A stretch of 64,000 nucleotides of DNA from Echria macrotheca (taxonomy: Eukaryota > Ascomycota > Sordariomycetes > Sordariales > Schizotheciaceae). Below the pieces are notes generated by a model that did no database searches, was not told the origin of the DNA, and worked only from the letters and a program-made list of their open reading frames with translations. The DNA is taken from NCBI GenBank assembly GCA_030411725.1, contig MU839841.1, positions 868,001 through 932,000 of the forward strand. Direction: 5' to 3'. Positions 10,638 through 21,680 of the stretch are shown here, piece by piece. A program made the translations under genes and the position numbers. The number at the start of each line of letters is the position of its first letter. Positions within the stretch are counted from its first letter, which is position 1.

Positions 10638-13600
10638 ATGGTCGAATGATAGACGGGAGAGCCAGGAGTTGGGTGCTAGCGTGCACATGGGTCGGAGGTT
10701 TCCACTGTTACTTTTAGACTTGATATTTTCGTCCGCCGACGATCTCGAGACCTTTTGAAGTCATACGTTTTCGAACCGTGATTGTTGATACCTTGGTCCG
10801 GAAGATTGTGCAGACGGTACTCGGTATCGGGGTGTGCGAGATATCAGAGTAGCGGATCTCCAACGACAGGACGAGTCACTGTGTCGCCGGAGAAATGATG
10901 ACTGGGAAACTATTCAAAATGCTTCGGCAGTCCTATTTACAACTCCCCTCAACCAGTCCGAGTCCGGGCCGGTCGGTCCAGGCATGCCATGCACGACGCC
11001 TCCTAGTTTTCTAGGAGAAACGACCAACACACGGTCAATAGAAACAAGCGTTTATTAGCATCTCGGTGAACACCGGCTGGTAGAAGACTGCGGTTCCGTC
11101 TCGATGCTTCACAGGCTGGCCCTCTCCCTTGTCAGATTTACTTGGCTCGCTTGGCTCTGTCGTTGGATTAGATGCATTATTAGTTGATGTTGTTCTTGCT
11201 CTTGTTGGATTTGGTTTATTTGTTGTAGAGTTCTTTCTCGTTGTTATTGTTGTTGTTATTTTTGTTGTTGTTGCTGCTGTTTGTTGCTGTGTGTAAGTGG
11301 ATAGTTTTGCAAGACTGGGTTTGCCTGGGCTTGAGGGGTAAGGTACTCCGTACCTAGGCAGGTAGGTAAGTGTCAGTGGACTTGCATCGGTTTTTTGTTG
11401 GGGATTGGGACTGGGACTGGGACTGGGACGGGAGGTGTTTGACTCTTGTGGGACACGCGGGACCGGGTCATGTTTGAAGAAAGCCCCCTAGGGGTTGGTT
11501 GGGTTGGGTTGGGAAGATGATGGCGGGAATTATGTAGTTGTGGATGGCGGAAAACCGGTCAGGGGGAGGGGAAGGAGACTGAGGTTCCAGAACATTGGCC
11601 ACCGGCGGGGATTCGTTATGTACGTATATATGCTGGGATGGTCCCCATCTTATATATCTGGGAAAACATCTCGAGAACGAAACTGAATGTCCGACTTGGG
11701 CAATGTCCTTATATAGATATATATGTCTTATCTGAAGTGGGAAGCTCTGCAGTAGCCCTACCTATTCCTAAGGTGCCATTGGCAGCAAGACTGAAGTGTA
11801 CTGCATATACAGCCTGCGTCCTCGCCTAAGGCAGGTGGGTTGCGTATATACTGTACGGTGCCGTCGTCAACCTCGCCATCCTCGTAGTATTTGATGCTTT
11901 GATTGGAAACATGGACTGCCTAAGGTACCAAGCCTCGCATGCCTGCGCGCACCTTGCAACCCGAACTGGGTTGTACCGTTTCAATCCATGGTCGTTTGTT
12001 TGGGATTGGGACATGACGAGGAAAGTGGCAACTGTATTTTTGGGGGGTTTATAGGGTTGGGTTGAATCATAGGTACGCGTGTCGAGACTGTGACTGACTT
12101 GTGAACTCCATCTGCTTGTGTCGGAGGTTCTGGTTCAGGGAGTGGGATGGAGATCCGCCGTTCGGAAAGTTCATGCCGTCGATCATTCCGGGGTCCCGAG
12201 TCCAGATTTCCCTCCCCTCCCCCTTTACCGGGCCTGGATATGCATGTCTACTACCGATGTTCTTTCCGCCTCGGCTGCAAGTAGATCATCAGGGCCGTTT
12301 TTTTTTACAAAAAGCTGGGTGTGCGAGGTGATGAGCCGGGTATTTGCGACGAGCCCGTGCTTTTTTCAAAAGAAGGGGGGAGCATGGATGATTGACACTG
12401 GAAAAGCGGGAGCTTCTCATATTTCTCCTCCTCGTTTATTCTCTGCCGTTGGACGGATAGGTGTTTATTTCTTTTCACCTGTCGCCCCTCGTTCTGGACG
12501 GGTTAAGTGAAAAAAGACGAATGCCCAGTCGCATCCAAACTGGACACTCTTTTCTCGTCTCTCTAGCGAACCTGAACCTGGAGCTGGTACATTTTTTTTC
12601 TTCTTTGGGATGATTTCATTTTTATTCAGAGGCAAGAAAAAAATGCACCTGAGGTGGGACCTGACGTCTGATACTGCTGCACTTCATCTACCAGCAACGA
12701 CAACCTCTGCATGTCCCGTGGAGTACCCAGATATACCACGCAGCAGTTTGGCCGCAGGTCCAGACTGTACCTAGCACATCCGGCGGTGCAGAGATCGCGC
12801 GATGTCGCGCATCTGGTTCAAGAAGGTTACACCACGCAAGGGGAAATGCACCAGCGGGGAAGGGGCCTAGTCCTCCCGACGTCTGTCAATTCACGTCTGT
12901 CAATTCTTGCCGTCTAGAAACAGGCCAGACACCGGCGGCACCTGTCAGGACCGCCACGCGATGTAAGGGAACCTGTCCCATCCGGGTCACTATCTGTGCT
13001 TCTGCCACTGTTACTCTTTCTTGGCCGTGAGAGCTTGGATAAATGGGAGATTTTGACAAACCATTGGCGGTTGAGAGTCGGGTCGACTTTTTGGTTGGGC
13101 GGGGGAAGGGGATCTGGGGAAACGACCACGACGGTAACGAGGTCCCGGTCACTGCCGGCCGGACCTGGCCTTCCGCAGGCTGGTGGAGCCTGAAAAGAAA
13201 CCTGGGCGCTGATGGGCTGTTTGTACCGCGCCTGTGCCTTCGTGTCTCTCCTGAAAGCGGTGCCCCTGCCCAGCAGCAATTAAACTAACTGGTCGAGCCA
13301 ATCCCATTTAGGGCCACCCTGACCTCCCTTCTCTCGCTCTCCTGTGGTCACCGATCCCTTTCGCCTTCGTTTTCCTTCCTCTTTTCTGCCCACTCCCTCT
13401 CGCTCGTTCGACGTTTGGTTGTCGTCCGCCTCGCCATATATCCTATTCTGTTTTCTTCCCTTTCGTGTGTCTCCTGCTATCCGACCGTGCAGGCCTCAAT
13501 TCCTCCCTCAAGCCGGCGCCGCCGTCGACCACGGCTTGCAGGCCACGTTCAAACCCTTTTTTCAACACCTACGCTCGTTCACAGAAAGAATTTAGCACAT

Positions 13601-14199
13601 TGGTTTAATTCGGGCCCTCTCCTGACACCTCGGATTCGCCTCGCTCGTTTGCCTCGTCCGTCGTCCTCGATCGATCCGACAAGCCCCCCTGATCCTGTGC
13701 GAGAAGGCCACCGACACTCGCTTGTGCAAAAGGAGGAATAAAACACAGACTCGACTTCGATAGCTTGTTGTAATATCACCAAAGACAAGAAACTCTTTGT
13801 CCCAGCCCCGCCAGGAGCCCAAGGGTCACCAGCCAATCTCTGTCTTCGATTCCTTGCCGGATCCGCCACGGCCATTGATCACGTCGCCGAGGGACGTACA
13901 TTGATTGTCAAATATTTCTTTCTTCAAGCTTTGGTCTCTGGCCGCACCGGCACTTCGGTTATTCCAGCCATCGCACATAGCTGGACCCCCGAGCCAACTT
14001 CTCCTTCGTCACCGTCCGACACGCCCAGTTCGACGTGGCCGTCATCTTCTTTTTGGACCTATACTTTGTGGATTCGGTCACATTTTTTATCCTGTATATC
14101 TTGCCCGCGTGCCCGTTCACGAGGCACGTCTAATCCGTCAACACGGCTATCCTATCTCACGTCGCCAGGGACTCTCTTGTCCCTCCGCATCTTCTCGGG
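10638..14199. other. Long intergenic region and 5' leader of the Nrd1-type gene
   Basis: 3.6 kb without a supported gene. 11160-11300 is rich in GTT/GTTGTT triplets; 11401-11430 is a G-tract hexamer repeat; 12580-12640 is AT-rich. From 13215 to 14199 the sequence is pyrimidine-rich and has no ATG in 985 nt, strong evidence that it is a scanned 5' leader of the next gene. Confidence 0.6.
11401..11430 (+). repeat. GGGACT hexamer repeat with G-quadruplex pattern
   Basis: Five hexamers GGGATT, GGGACT x3, GGGACG: five runs of three G separated by exactly three bases, the classic intramolecular quadruplex pattern on the plus strand. Confidence 0.8.
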
Positions 14200-16581
14200 A
14201 TGCAGGACTTGAACGGTCACCAGCCGGGGCCGAGTGCTCCGTCTCGCTACGGCCATGCCTCCAAGCCCTCGAACAGTGACACCGGCTTCTCGCATGGCGC
14301 TTTCACTTCCAACATCTCGGGCTTCGCCGAGAGACATCCGCGGCGCGGAGCCAACATCCCCTCGATCAACACGCAGCCCGTGCAGCACGGCGGCCCGGCG
14401 AATGGCGCCGATCTGACAACGCCCGGCACAGCTTTCGATATGCAGTTCACTCCTTTGCTTCCCTCTCAGCTGTTGCTCGGCAGCCCCTTCCAACCGGGTA
14501 CGCCGGCTGCCTTTGCCAGCCCTCACTTCCAGAATGTTTCCAACTTTCAGCAGGCTCAGCAGCAGCACCAGCAGTCGCAGCAGCAGAATGGCACCTCGAG
14601 CCCGTCTCACCAGACCATTTCTCCTCAGCTGTACCAAACTATCGTTTCACCGTCTGCTTACGGTGCTCCTCAGTTCTACTCGCCCCAGTCCCCGACGTCT
14701 TCGTACAATGGCATGCCCGGCCAGATGCCCGTCCAGATGCAGCCGACATCGCCTGTCGGCATGGCCCCCGGAATGGTGACGGGCACCAGCCGAACCGTGT
14801 ATCTGGGGAACATCCCCCCTGACACGTCTGCCGAGGAGATTCTCGGCCACGTTCGCAGCGGTCAGATCGAGTCGGTGCGTCTGCTTCCCGACAAGAACTG
14901 CGCTTTCATCTCGTTCCTGGACGCCAGCGCGGCCACGCATTTCCACTCTGATGCCATCTTGAAAAAGCTCTGCATCAAGGGCCAGGACATCAAGATTGGC
15001 TGGGGCAAGCCCTCGCAGGTGCCGACCTCGGTCGCACTGGCTGTCCAGCAGTCGGGTGCTTCGCGAAACGTCTACCTGGGGAACCTGCCGGAGGACATCA
15101 CCGAGGAGGAGCTGCGTGAGGATCTCGGCAAGTTCGGTGCCATCGATACTGTCAAGATTGTGAGGGAGAAGAACATTGCCTTTGTGCACTTCCTGTCGAT
15201 TGCGAACGCAGTCAAGGCGGTGTCTCAGTTGCCGCAGGAGGCGAAGTGGCAATCGCCGCGCCGTGTTTACTACGGAAAGGATCGGTGTGCCTACGTCTCC
15301 AAGACGCAGCAGCAGAACGCTGCGCAGTATCTCGGAATTGCCCCGGGCTACGCCCACATGCTGACGGGAGCGGACCGGGACCTCATCTCCAGCGCCCTCG
15401 CGCAGCAATCGGTGGCTGCTGCCGCCGTTGCCACGACGGCCGGTGGCATCAACAACCTTGGTAATCGGACCATTTACCTCGGCAACATCCACCCGGAAAC
15501 AACCATTGAGGAGATCTGCAATGTCGTCCGCGGCGGGCTTCTGCACCACATCCGCTACATCCCCGACAAGCACATTTGCTTCGTGACGTTCATCGACCCA
15601 ACCGCAGCTGCCTCGTTCTACGCCCTCAGTAACCTGCAGGGCCTCATGATCCACAACCGTCGGTTGAAGATCGGTTGGGGCAAGCACTCTGGCGCTCTCC
15701 CGCCGGCCATCGCCTTGGCCGTCAGCGGCGGTGCGTCCCGCAATGTGTATATCGGCAACCTTGATGAGTCGTGGACCGAGGAGCGGCTCAGGCAGGACTT
15801 TTCCGAGTATGGCGAGATCGAGCTCGTCAACACGCTGCGTGAAAAGAGCTGCGCATTCGTCAACTTCACCAACATTGCCAACGCCATCAAGGCCATCGAG
15901 GCTGTCCGGGGCAAGGAGGAGTACAAGAAGTTTAAGGTGAACTTTGGCAAAGACCGCTGTGGCAACCCGCCTCGGCAGATGCAGCAACAGTCGCAATCTC
16001 CGCGTGACCAAGTCCCCTCGCCGCCGCCTCAGGGCTCTCAAAATGGAAACTCGCCTACCAACACCGGTGCCCCCACGGCCCCTGCGCTGTTCAATGCGTC
16101 CAACCCGTTGACCATGTATCTCAACCATGTTTCGCAGCAGGCTCATCAGCAACAGCACCAGCAACATCAGGTGCTGGCTGCCCAGCAGGCCGCACTGTTT
16201 GGCACGGCCGCCTCATCACCTGGTGAGCCGAGTCTGACGCTCGAGGTCCCTCAGGGCCCTATCTCGGGCCACCAGCAGTCGGCCAGCATATCCAATGGGT
16301 ACGTGACGAACGCCAGCTCCGGGGCAACCACGATCGGCGGCCTTCTGGCTCCCGGCAACGCCCGTGCGTCGCACAACCGAGCTGTGAGCTTGCCCGTGTT
16401 GGTGCCTGGGTTTGAGAACGGTGGTACCAGCCCCAACAGTCTTCAGGGCAGCGCCGGTGGTAGCGATGGCGAGCGCCGTGGACACCAGTACCAGTCGAGC
16501 TTCTCGGGAATGGGTGGAGGCTTTGGTCTGGCCATCCAGGGTAACCTCAACGGATGGGTTGAGGAGGAGGTTACCCACTAG
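14200..16581 (+). CDS. nrd1: Four-RRM RNA-binding protein of the Nrd1/Mrn1 type
   Basis: Single exon, 793 aa. The first ATG after a 985-nt ATG-free leader is the start. Four RRMs are marked by their RNP2-like starts: RTVYLGNIPPD (about residue 198), RNVYLGNLPED (about 288), RTIYLGNIHPE (about 422) and RNVYIGNLDES (about 513). Each has an RNP1-like strand such as CAFISFLD or IAFVHFL. The module KIGWGKPSQVP / KIGWGKHSG after RRM1 and RRM3 is typical of fission yeast Nrd1 and budding yeast Mrn1. Flanks are low-complexity and Q-rich (about 108-130 and 590-670). Family members bind mRNA, restrain sexual differentiation in fission yeast and join stress granules. The tail has no further recognisable domain. 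Confidence 0.9.
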   Translation: MQDLNGHQPGPSAPSRYGHASKPSNSDTGFSHGAFTSNISGFAERHPRRGANIPSINTQPVQHGGPANGADLTTPGTAFDMQFTPLLPSQLLLGSPFQPGTPAAFASPHFQNVSNFQQAQQQHQQSQQQNGTSSPSHQTISPQLYQTIVSPSAYGAPQFYSPQSPTSSYNGMPGQMPVQMQPTSPVGMAPGMVTGTSRTVYLGNIPPDTSAEEILGHVRSGQIESVRLLPDKNCAFISFLDASAATHFHSDAILKKLCIKGQDIKIGWGKPSQVPTSVALAVQQSGASRNVYLGNLPEDITEEELREDLGKFGAIDTVKIVREKNIAFVHFLSIANAVKAVSQLPQEAKWQSPRRVYYGKDRCAYVSKTQQQNAAQYLGIAPGYAHMLTGADRDLISSALAQQSVAAAAVATTAGGINNLGNRTIYLGNIHPETTIEEICNVVRGGLLHHIRYIPDKHICFVTFIDPTAAASFYALSNLQGLMIHNRRLKIGWGKHSGALPPAIALAVSGGASRNVYIGNLDESWTEERLRQDFSEYGEIELVNTLREKSCAFVNFTNIANAIKAIEAVRGKEEYKKFKVNFGKDRCGNPPRQMQQQSQSPRDQVPSPPPQGSQNGNSPTNTGAPTAPALFNASNPLTMYLNHVSQQAHQQQHQQHQVLAAQQAALFGTAASSPGEPSLTLEVPQGPISGHQQSASISNGYVTNASSGATTIGGLLAPGNARASHNRAVSLPVLVPGFENGGTSPNSLQGSAGGSDGERRGHQYQSSFSGMGGGFGLAIQGNLNGWVEEEVTH

Positions 16582-17450
16582 GCGCATTTACCAAAGGTGT
16601 ACTGGAGGCAGACTTGAGTTTGGGACAAATTGGCTACTGTGTTGTAATGCTCGGGCTGTTTGGTTTTTTGGCTTCAACTTCCCCTTCGTTTGATTTCTTT
16701 TTTCGTTTCAGTTCTTGTAATATCTCAGTCTTCACTTGTATCATTTTGGATACTGTTGGCTTCTTTCTTGTGGTCCCGAACGCGGATGGCAAAGGTCGAG
16801 CACACCGGTCCGTTTTGGAGAGCTGAAGGGGACAAGGCTACAGTTTGTTGCCAAGGGGGAAACATGGTGGAAAAGTCGACAAGACGGGCCAAGATGTTGG
16901 GGCGACAGGATGGCCTGTAGGCTACCAAGGAGGGATAATGGGATAGAGAGGTGGGATCCATATCGGATGGATGAGTGGAGATGTGTGCTGAAGGATAACA
17001 ACATGTCGGAAGGGATTCCAAGTGCGATGTTGATCCGAGTAGCATAGTCAATCAAGCGACTAAGATGGATAGATTACAGTTGACTCGATGTCCACGTGAA
17101 TGGGTTGTCTTGATTGAATGATGGGATTTACTCTCTGAAAGTCTTTGGACTTTACACTAGTTGGCGTTCTTTTTGGGCTTCTCTTTTTTTTGGATGCAGA
17201 AGTGGAAATTTCGATATTTTCAGATGCAGAATGCCAAGCCGGTGCCCCTGCAGAAGCCGGGACCCCTGTTCCCACCCATGACAGGGATGTGTGCAGTGGT
17301 GAACAGCGGCAGAATTTTCCAGTCCTGCTATCTTATCGATTTTTTTCTTCGTGACCACCCTACCAGCGCAACGGCAACAGCACATCCCCAGCTACCATCC
17401 CCGGCTACAATCGAGCCAACCCGAACCCGAACCCGACCACATCCGCAAAG
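16582..17450. other. 3' region of the Nrd1-type gene and mrh4 promoter
   Basis: No supported gene in 869 bp. The first part is T-rich 3' untranslated-like sequence. Confidence 0.6.
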
Positions 17451-19439
17451 ATGTGGAAAACGGCAACACGGGACTCGGTGTGCTTGCTCTGCCGGTCCTC
17501 TTCGCTCGTGACCGCGCCGGGACGAACAAGGGTTGGTCTGGAGGAAGCTACCGGGAGGGGACTATGGACGGTGCAACAACGATGGCTCGCGACCCGACGC
17601 CAGACACGACCGCAGCCCGCGCGCATGGTTCTTTCTGACCGCGTCGACCGACCGCGGCCGCCGCCTTCGTCTTCTCGAGGGGGCGATGCAACCCGGAAAC
17701 CGCGGAATAACAACGACAGACCGGCTGGTCCGTTCGCGGCCATGAACCGGACGGTTGCGAATGTCGGGCGGGATAGGGAGCGGAGCGCGGGCTTTGTGCG
17801 CACGAGGGATCCGATTCCTACTACCGGCGGGAGGGGTGCGTCTTCTGATAATAATAAGAAGAGGGGAGGGGGGGGAGACAGGAAGAAGAGGGACGACAAG
17901 AGTTTCAAGGCGCTGAATATGCAGCGGTCGCTGGCTACGATTGGCTATGGCGCGCGCGCGTCGGTCAAGGAGAAGCTGGCGCTCGTGGAGAGTTTTGAGC
18001 AGTTTGCGCTGCTGCCTGTGCTGAAGGAGGCGGTGGCGGGGGAGGTGTTGAGGGGGTTGGTGGATGTTAAGCCGACGCCTGTGCAGCGGTTGGCGATTCC
18101 AGCGTTGCTGGGGCAGGATGTTGCTGGTAGGGGGGGGAAGCCGGCTCGGAGGAGCAGGGAGATGGCGGCAGCAGCGACGGAGGAGGGGGAGGAGGGGAAG
18201 GTGGAACGCAGAGAGTTTCTGCTGGCGGCCGAGACGGGATCCGGCAAGACGCTGGCGTATCTGCTGCCTGCTATCAACGCGCTCAAGGAGGCCGAGGCGT
18301 CTGACGAGATGGCGAAGGAGTACCAGGTCCGGCTGGACGTGGAGAAGCGGATCAGGGGGGACGCGCCCGTGTCGACCTGGATCGAGACGTTCGAGCCGCA
18401 CCCCAACATGGCGCGGCCGCGGGTGATTGTGTTGGTGCCCACGGCCGAGCTCGTGAGCCAGGTGTACCGGGTCGCCAAGGCGCTCTCGCACGCCGCCCGC
18501 TTCAAGGTCCGCCGCGTGTCGGCCGACATGGATCCGCTCGTGATCCGGAACAAGCTGTACAGCCCGCTCGGCGTCGACGTGGTCGTCGCGACGCCGCACC
18601 TGCTGGCCAGCATGGCGCGGAGCGACCCGTTCATCCTGTCGCGCGTCACGCACCTGGTCATAGACGAGGCCGACTCGCTGCTCGACCGCAGCTTCGCGCC
18701 CGAGACGACGGCGATTGTCGACCGCGCCATGCCGACGCTCAAGCAGCTCGTGCTGTGCTCGGCCACGATCCCCAGGCGGCTGGATTCGTATCTGGTCGAG
18801 CGCTTCCCGAACATCGAGCGCATCACCACGCCGAATCTGCACGCCATCCCGCGCCGCGTCCAGCTGGGCGTCATCGACGTCTCGCGCGACCCGTACCGGA
18901 ACAACAAGCTGCTCGCCTGCGCGGACGCCATCTACTCGATCGGCCGCGAGGCCGCGCGCCACGAGTTGCCGGGTGACGAGATCGACGTGAAGCGGATCAT
19001 GGTTTTTGTTAATGAGCGGGAGACGACGCAGGAGGTTGCGGATTATTTAGTCTCGAAGGGGATCGATGCCGTCGCGCTCCATCGCGACACGCCTGAGCAT
19101 CGCCAGTCGGCTATGCTCGCTAGCTTTACGTCGAGCGAGCCGCTGAGGGTTCCGAAGGAAAAGGAACTGCCGTCGACGGTGGTGCGGACGAGGAGGCTGG
19201 CGAATACGAAGGTTATTGTGGCGACGGACCTCGCGTCGAGGGGGATCGATACGTTGGCTGTTCGGCATGTGGTGCTGTATGATGTCCCGCATACTTCGAT
19301 TGATTTTATTCATCGGCTTGGTAGGGCGGGGAGGATGGGACGGCGGGGGAAGGGGGTTGTGCTTGTGGGCAAGGGGGATCGGAGGGATGTGGTCAGGGAG
19401 GTTAAGGAGAGTATGTTTATGGGGCAGGCTTTGGTGTGA
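17451..19439 (+). CDS. MRH4: Mitochondrial DEAD-box RNA helicase Mrh4
   Basis: Single exon, 662 aa, with the codon context AAAGATGTGG at the start. The first ~60 residues are rich in Arg, Ser and Thr with almost no acidic residues, a matrix targeting sequence. Helicase motifs in order: the Q-motif-like KPTPVQRLAIPALLG (about 205-220), Walker A ETGSGKT (about 260), LVPTAELV, DEAD within VIDEADSLL (about 402), CSATI, and motif VI HRLGRAGRMGRRG (about 620). The ALNMQRSLATIGYG segment before the Q motif is typical of Mrh4. In yeast Mrh4 acts late in assembly of the mitochondrial large ribosomal subunit. A Gly/Arg/Lys-rich linker (about 95-155) precedes the core. Confidence 0.9.
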   Translation: MWKTATRDSVCLLCRSSSLVTAPGRTRVGLEEATGRGLWTVQQRWLATRRQTRPQPARMVLSDRVDRPRPPPSSSRGGDATRKPRNNNDRPAGPFAAMNRTVANVGRDRERSAGFVRTRDPIPTTGGRGASSDNNKKRGGGGDRKKRDDKSFKALNMQRSLATIGYGARASVKEKLALVESFEQFALLPVLKEAVAGEVLRGLVDVKPTPVQRLAIPALLGQDVAGRGGKPARRSREMAAAATEEGEEGKVERREFLLAAETGSGKTLAYLLPAINALKEAEASDEMAKEYQVRLDVEKRIRGDAPVSTWIETFEPHPNMARPRVIVLVPTAELVSQVYRVAKALSHAARFKVRRVSADMDPLVIRNKLYSPLGVDVVVATPHLLASMARSDPFILSRVTHLVIDEADSLLDRSFAPETTAIVDRAMPTLKQLVLCSATIPRRLDSYLVERFPNIERITTPNLHAIPRRVQLGVIDVSRDPYRNNKLLACADAIYSIGREAARHELPGDEIDVKRIMVFVNERETTQEVADYLVSKGIDAVALHRDTPEHRQSAMLASFTSSEPLRVPKEKELPSTVVRTRRLANTKVIVATDLASRGIDTLAVRHVVLYDVPHTSIDFIHRLGRAGRMGRRGKGVVLVGKGDRRDVVREVKESMFMGQALV

Positions 19440-20100
19440 GTATTTTGGGGGAGGTATATTCTATATGCGACAGGGTGGTGTAGTACTATGGAGAGTGTAT
19501 GAGTAGTTTGGTGTGTGTGAGAGTATGTGTGTGTATAGCGTTGTGTTAGATTATTGTGGCTAGCTAGGCTAGATGGTTAGATGGTAGAATGGCTACTGGG
19601 GATACCACTCGTCTTTGACATTCACGTGGTGCTGCTGTTTGAGATTTGCAAAAGTCCGCTGCTGTGGACGGGTGGTTTCGGTTTCAAGGTGTACACACAG
19701 AAGTCTGGGCTGATCAAGATGAAGTGTGTATCTGTCTGCATCTATCTAATGTCGACGGTTGCAATGTTTGGTTCAGCCACTCCATTCTCCATTGTATCAG
19801 AGTGTTGTTCTGAGTGTTCGGTTCGTCTCGGAACGTGTCACGCCGGCCTAGACTAAACGAAAAAAAATCGCCCCTCTGCTCTATTCCAATCCTCAATCCC
19901 CGAAAAGCGAGTGGGAAGGTGAGGATTGGGATGTATGATGACATATGAGGAAGTGAATATCTACTAGTCTAACGGGATGGTATGGTGAGTCCCTCTCTCT
20001 CTGGACGTATACGTATGTATATATGTAGAGAGGAATTGTATGGCTGGCTGGGTTGGGCTGGATTTATCTCTCCCTTCCTCTCCCTCTCCTTCTGGGCGTT

Positions 20101-20116
20101 TTACCTAGCTAGGTAA
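20101..20116. repeat. Perfect palindrome TTACCTAGCTAGGTAA
   Basis: A 16-base perfect palindrome built of two head-to-head TACCTA/TAGGTA units, the motif that recurs in many intergenic parts of this window. Confidence 0.8.
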
Positions 20117-20143
20117 GCACCTACAGTAGTACATAACGAGCGT

Positions 20144-20225
20144 CTGGATTCTGGATTCTGGATTCCGGATTCCGGATTCTAGATTCTGGATTCTAGATTC
20201 TGGATTCTATTCTGGATTCTGGATT
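20144..20225. repeat. CTGGATT heptamer minisatellite
   Basis: Eleven seven-base units (consensus CTGGATT, variants CCGGATT and CTAGATT) and one five-base truncated unit (CTATT at 20107+100, i.e. 20207-20211), in unbroken head-to-tail order over 82 bp. Confidence 0.9.
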
Positions 20226-21680
20226 CGATGAGATCCCCATCATAGGCCCGCTCGTACGGTTTAGTAGTTTCCATGTCATACATACATACATGCAATACGT
20301 TAACCAGCGTCGGGGGGGGGTCTCGTATATCTCCATCCAGACGGCGCGGTCAAGGAAGGAAGCAGGCGGTTGAGGAAGAAGGCATAGATGCGAGATGCCA
20401 TTGCTGCGAGCGTAAACCATATGTGCTGGCAGAATCAACACACTCCACCCACCCCTTCCCCCCCATTTATCTTCCCAGACGAACAAAAGCTTGTGTGTGA
20501 TTCAATTGACCCCATCGAACAGCGAACGGAAGAGTTCTCTATCCACCCCGAAACCAGAAAAGAAGTTGTTTTATAACCTCAGAATGCAGACGGCTGGAGT
20601 CTCCTGGGTGGGTCAGCTGAATACCTATATAAGCTCTAGACCTAGTTAAACCAGATACTGACACGACACGAGGACGACGCAAACATTCAGACACGCCAGA
20701 CAATATAAACGTGGTATATGTGACAACAAACCGGCCATGTATATTCCATTTATATATCCTCGATGAAGAAAATAGACATCAAACCATCCCCCCCCCCCTT
20801 CCCCAACTAGCAAAACTGTATTCCCCTCTATCGTCATCAGAACATAGAACATAAAACCCATGCATTTTCATCGTCTTCATTCCCATCATAATTCATTCCA
20901 GTTTCGTTTCCCTGTATTTTATTTTCTCTCCTTCCCGGCTTCATGTCCATATATCCGTAGTTAGCTAGTCTTAGTCCTATCGTTCCTTCAAAGCTTCGGA
21001 AGGTGGTGTGTGTGTGTCCCGGTCCTTTGGCACGGCCTCAGGCCTCAGGCCTCAGGGGCTCTCAGGTGCTGCTTGCTGGCTAGGTACCCGTACATGACGC
21101 GAGCCGGTTGAGATCGTTGGGGTTCGATAAGGCGGCTTGAGAGCTGTCCAAGTAAAAATGCGGTCGTTCGTTCGTTCAGCTGTGGTATGGTTTGTGGCAT
21201 GTTGACCACCAGCTGAGAGCTGAGAGCTGAGGCTGTCGACACGGGGGGGGGGGGAAGAGAGATATCGGGATCCAAAACGTGTTCCACCACCCTCCAACCA
21301 ACAATGTGTCAGCCGATCAAAAGGCCCTGTCAAAAGACCCCGGTGTCTCCTTCGCAAAAAAATATCAGGAAAGATAGGAATGGAAGCAGACCTCAGCACA
21401 CAGGGGAGCACGCATGGAGACAATAAGTGAACCGCATGCCAGGAACAAACATCACGACCAGACAGACACACACCGAACCCCAAAGGCGAAGGAATAAGAG
21501 GAAGCAAAAAAAAAAGAAAAAAAAAAGCACGCTCATCAAAGCAAAACAACATCATTCGTTTTCATCAGTCATCCCATCATCACCATAACCACCATAACCA
21601 CAGCCACGCCATCAACCCCCACCAACAATTATCAAAACAAACGCACACAACACCACGCAGAATGACACAAGAGCAAAAAA

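Larger units (their letters stand above)
19440..21680. other. Convergent intergenic region between mrh4 and the CorA-like gene
   Basis: 2.2 kb with no supported gene. Contains a 16-base palindrome, a heptamer minisatellite (both listed), three tandem GGCCTCA copies at about 21034-21056, and homopolymer C and G runs near 20790 and 21243. Confidence 0.6.

Noticed and set aside
14647..16167. 506-aa minus-strand ORF opposite the four-RRM gene
   Set aside because: Antisense shadow; the plus strand codes for four intact RRMs.
17562..18962. 466-aa minus-strand ORF opposite mrh4
   Set aside because: Arg-rich shadow frame caused by high GC third positions in the real helicase gene.
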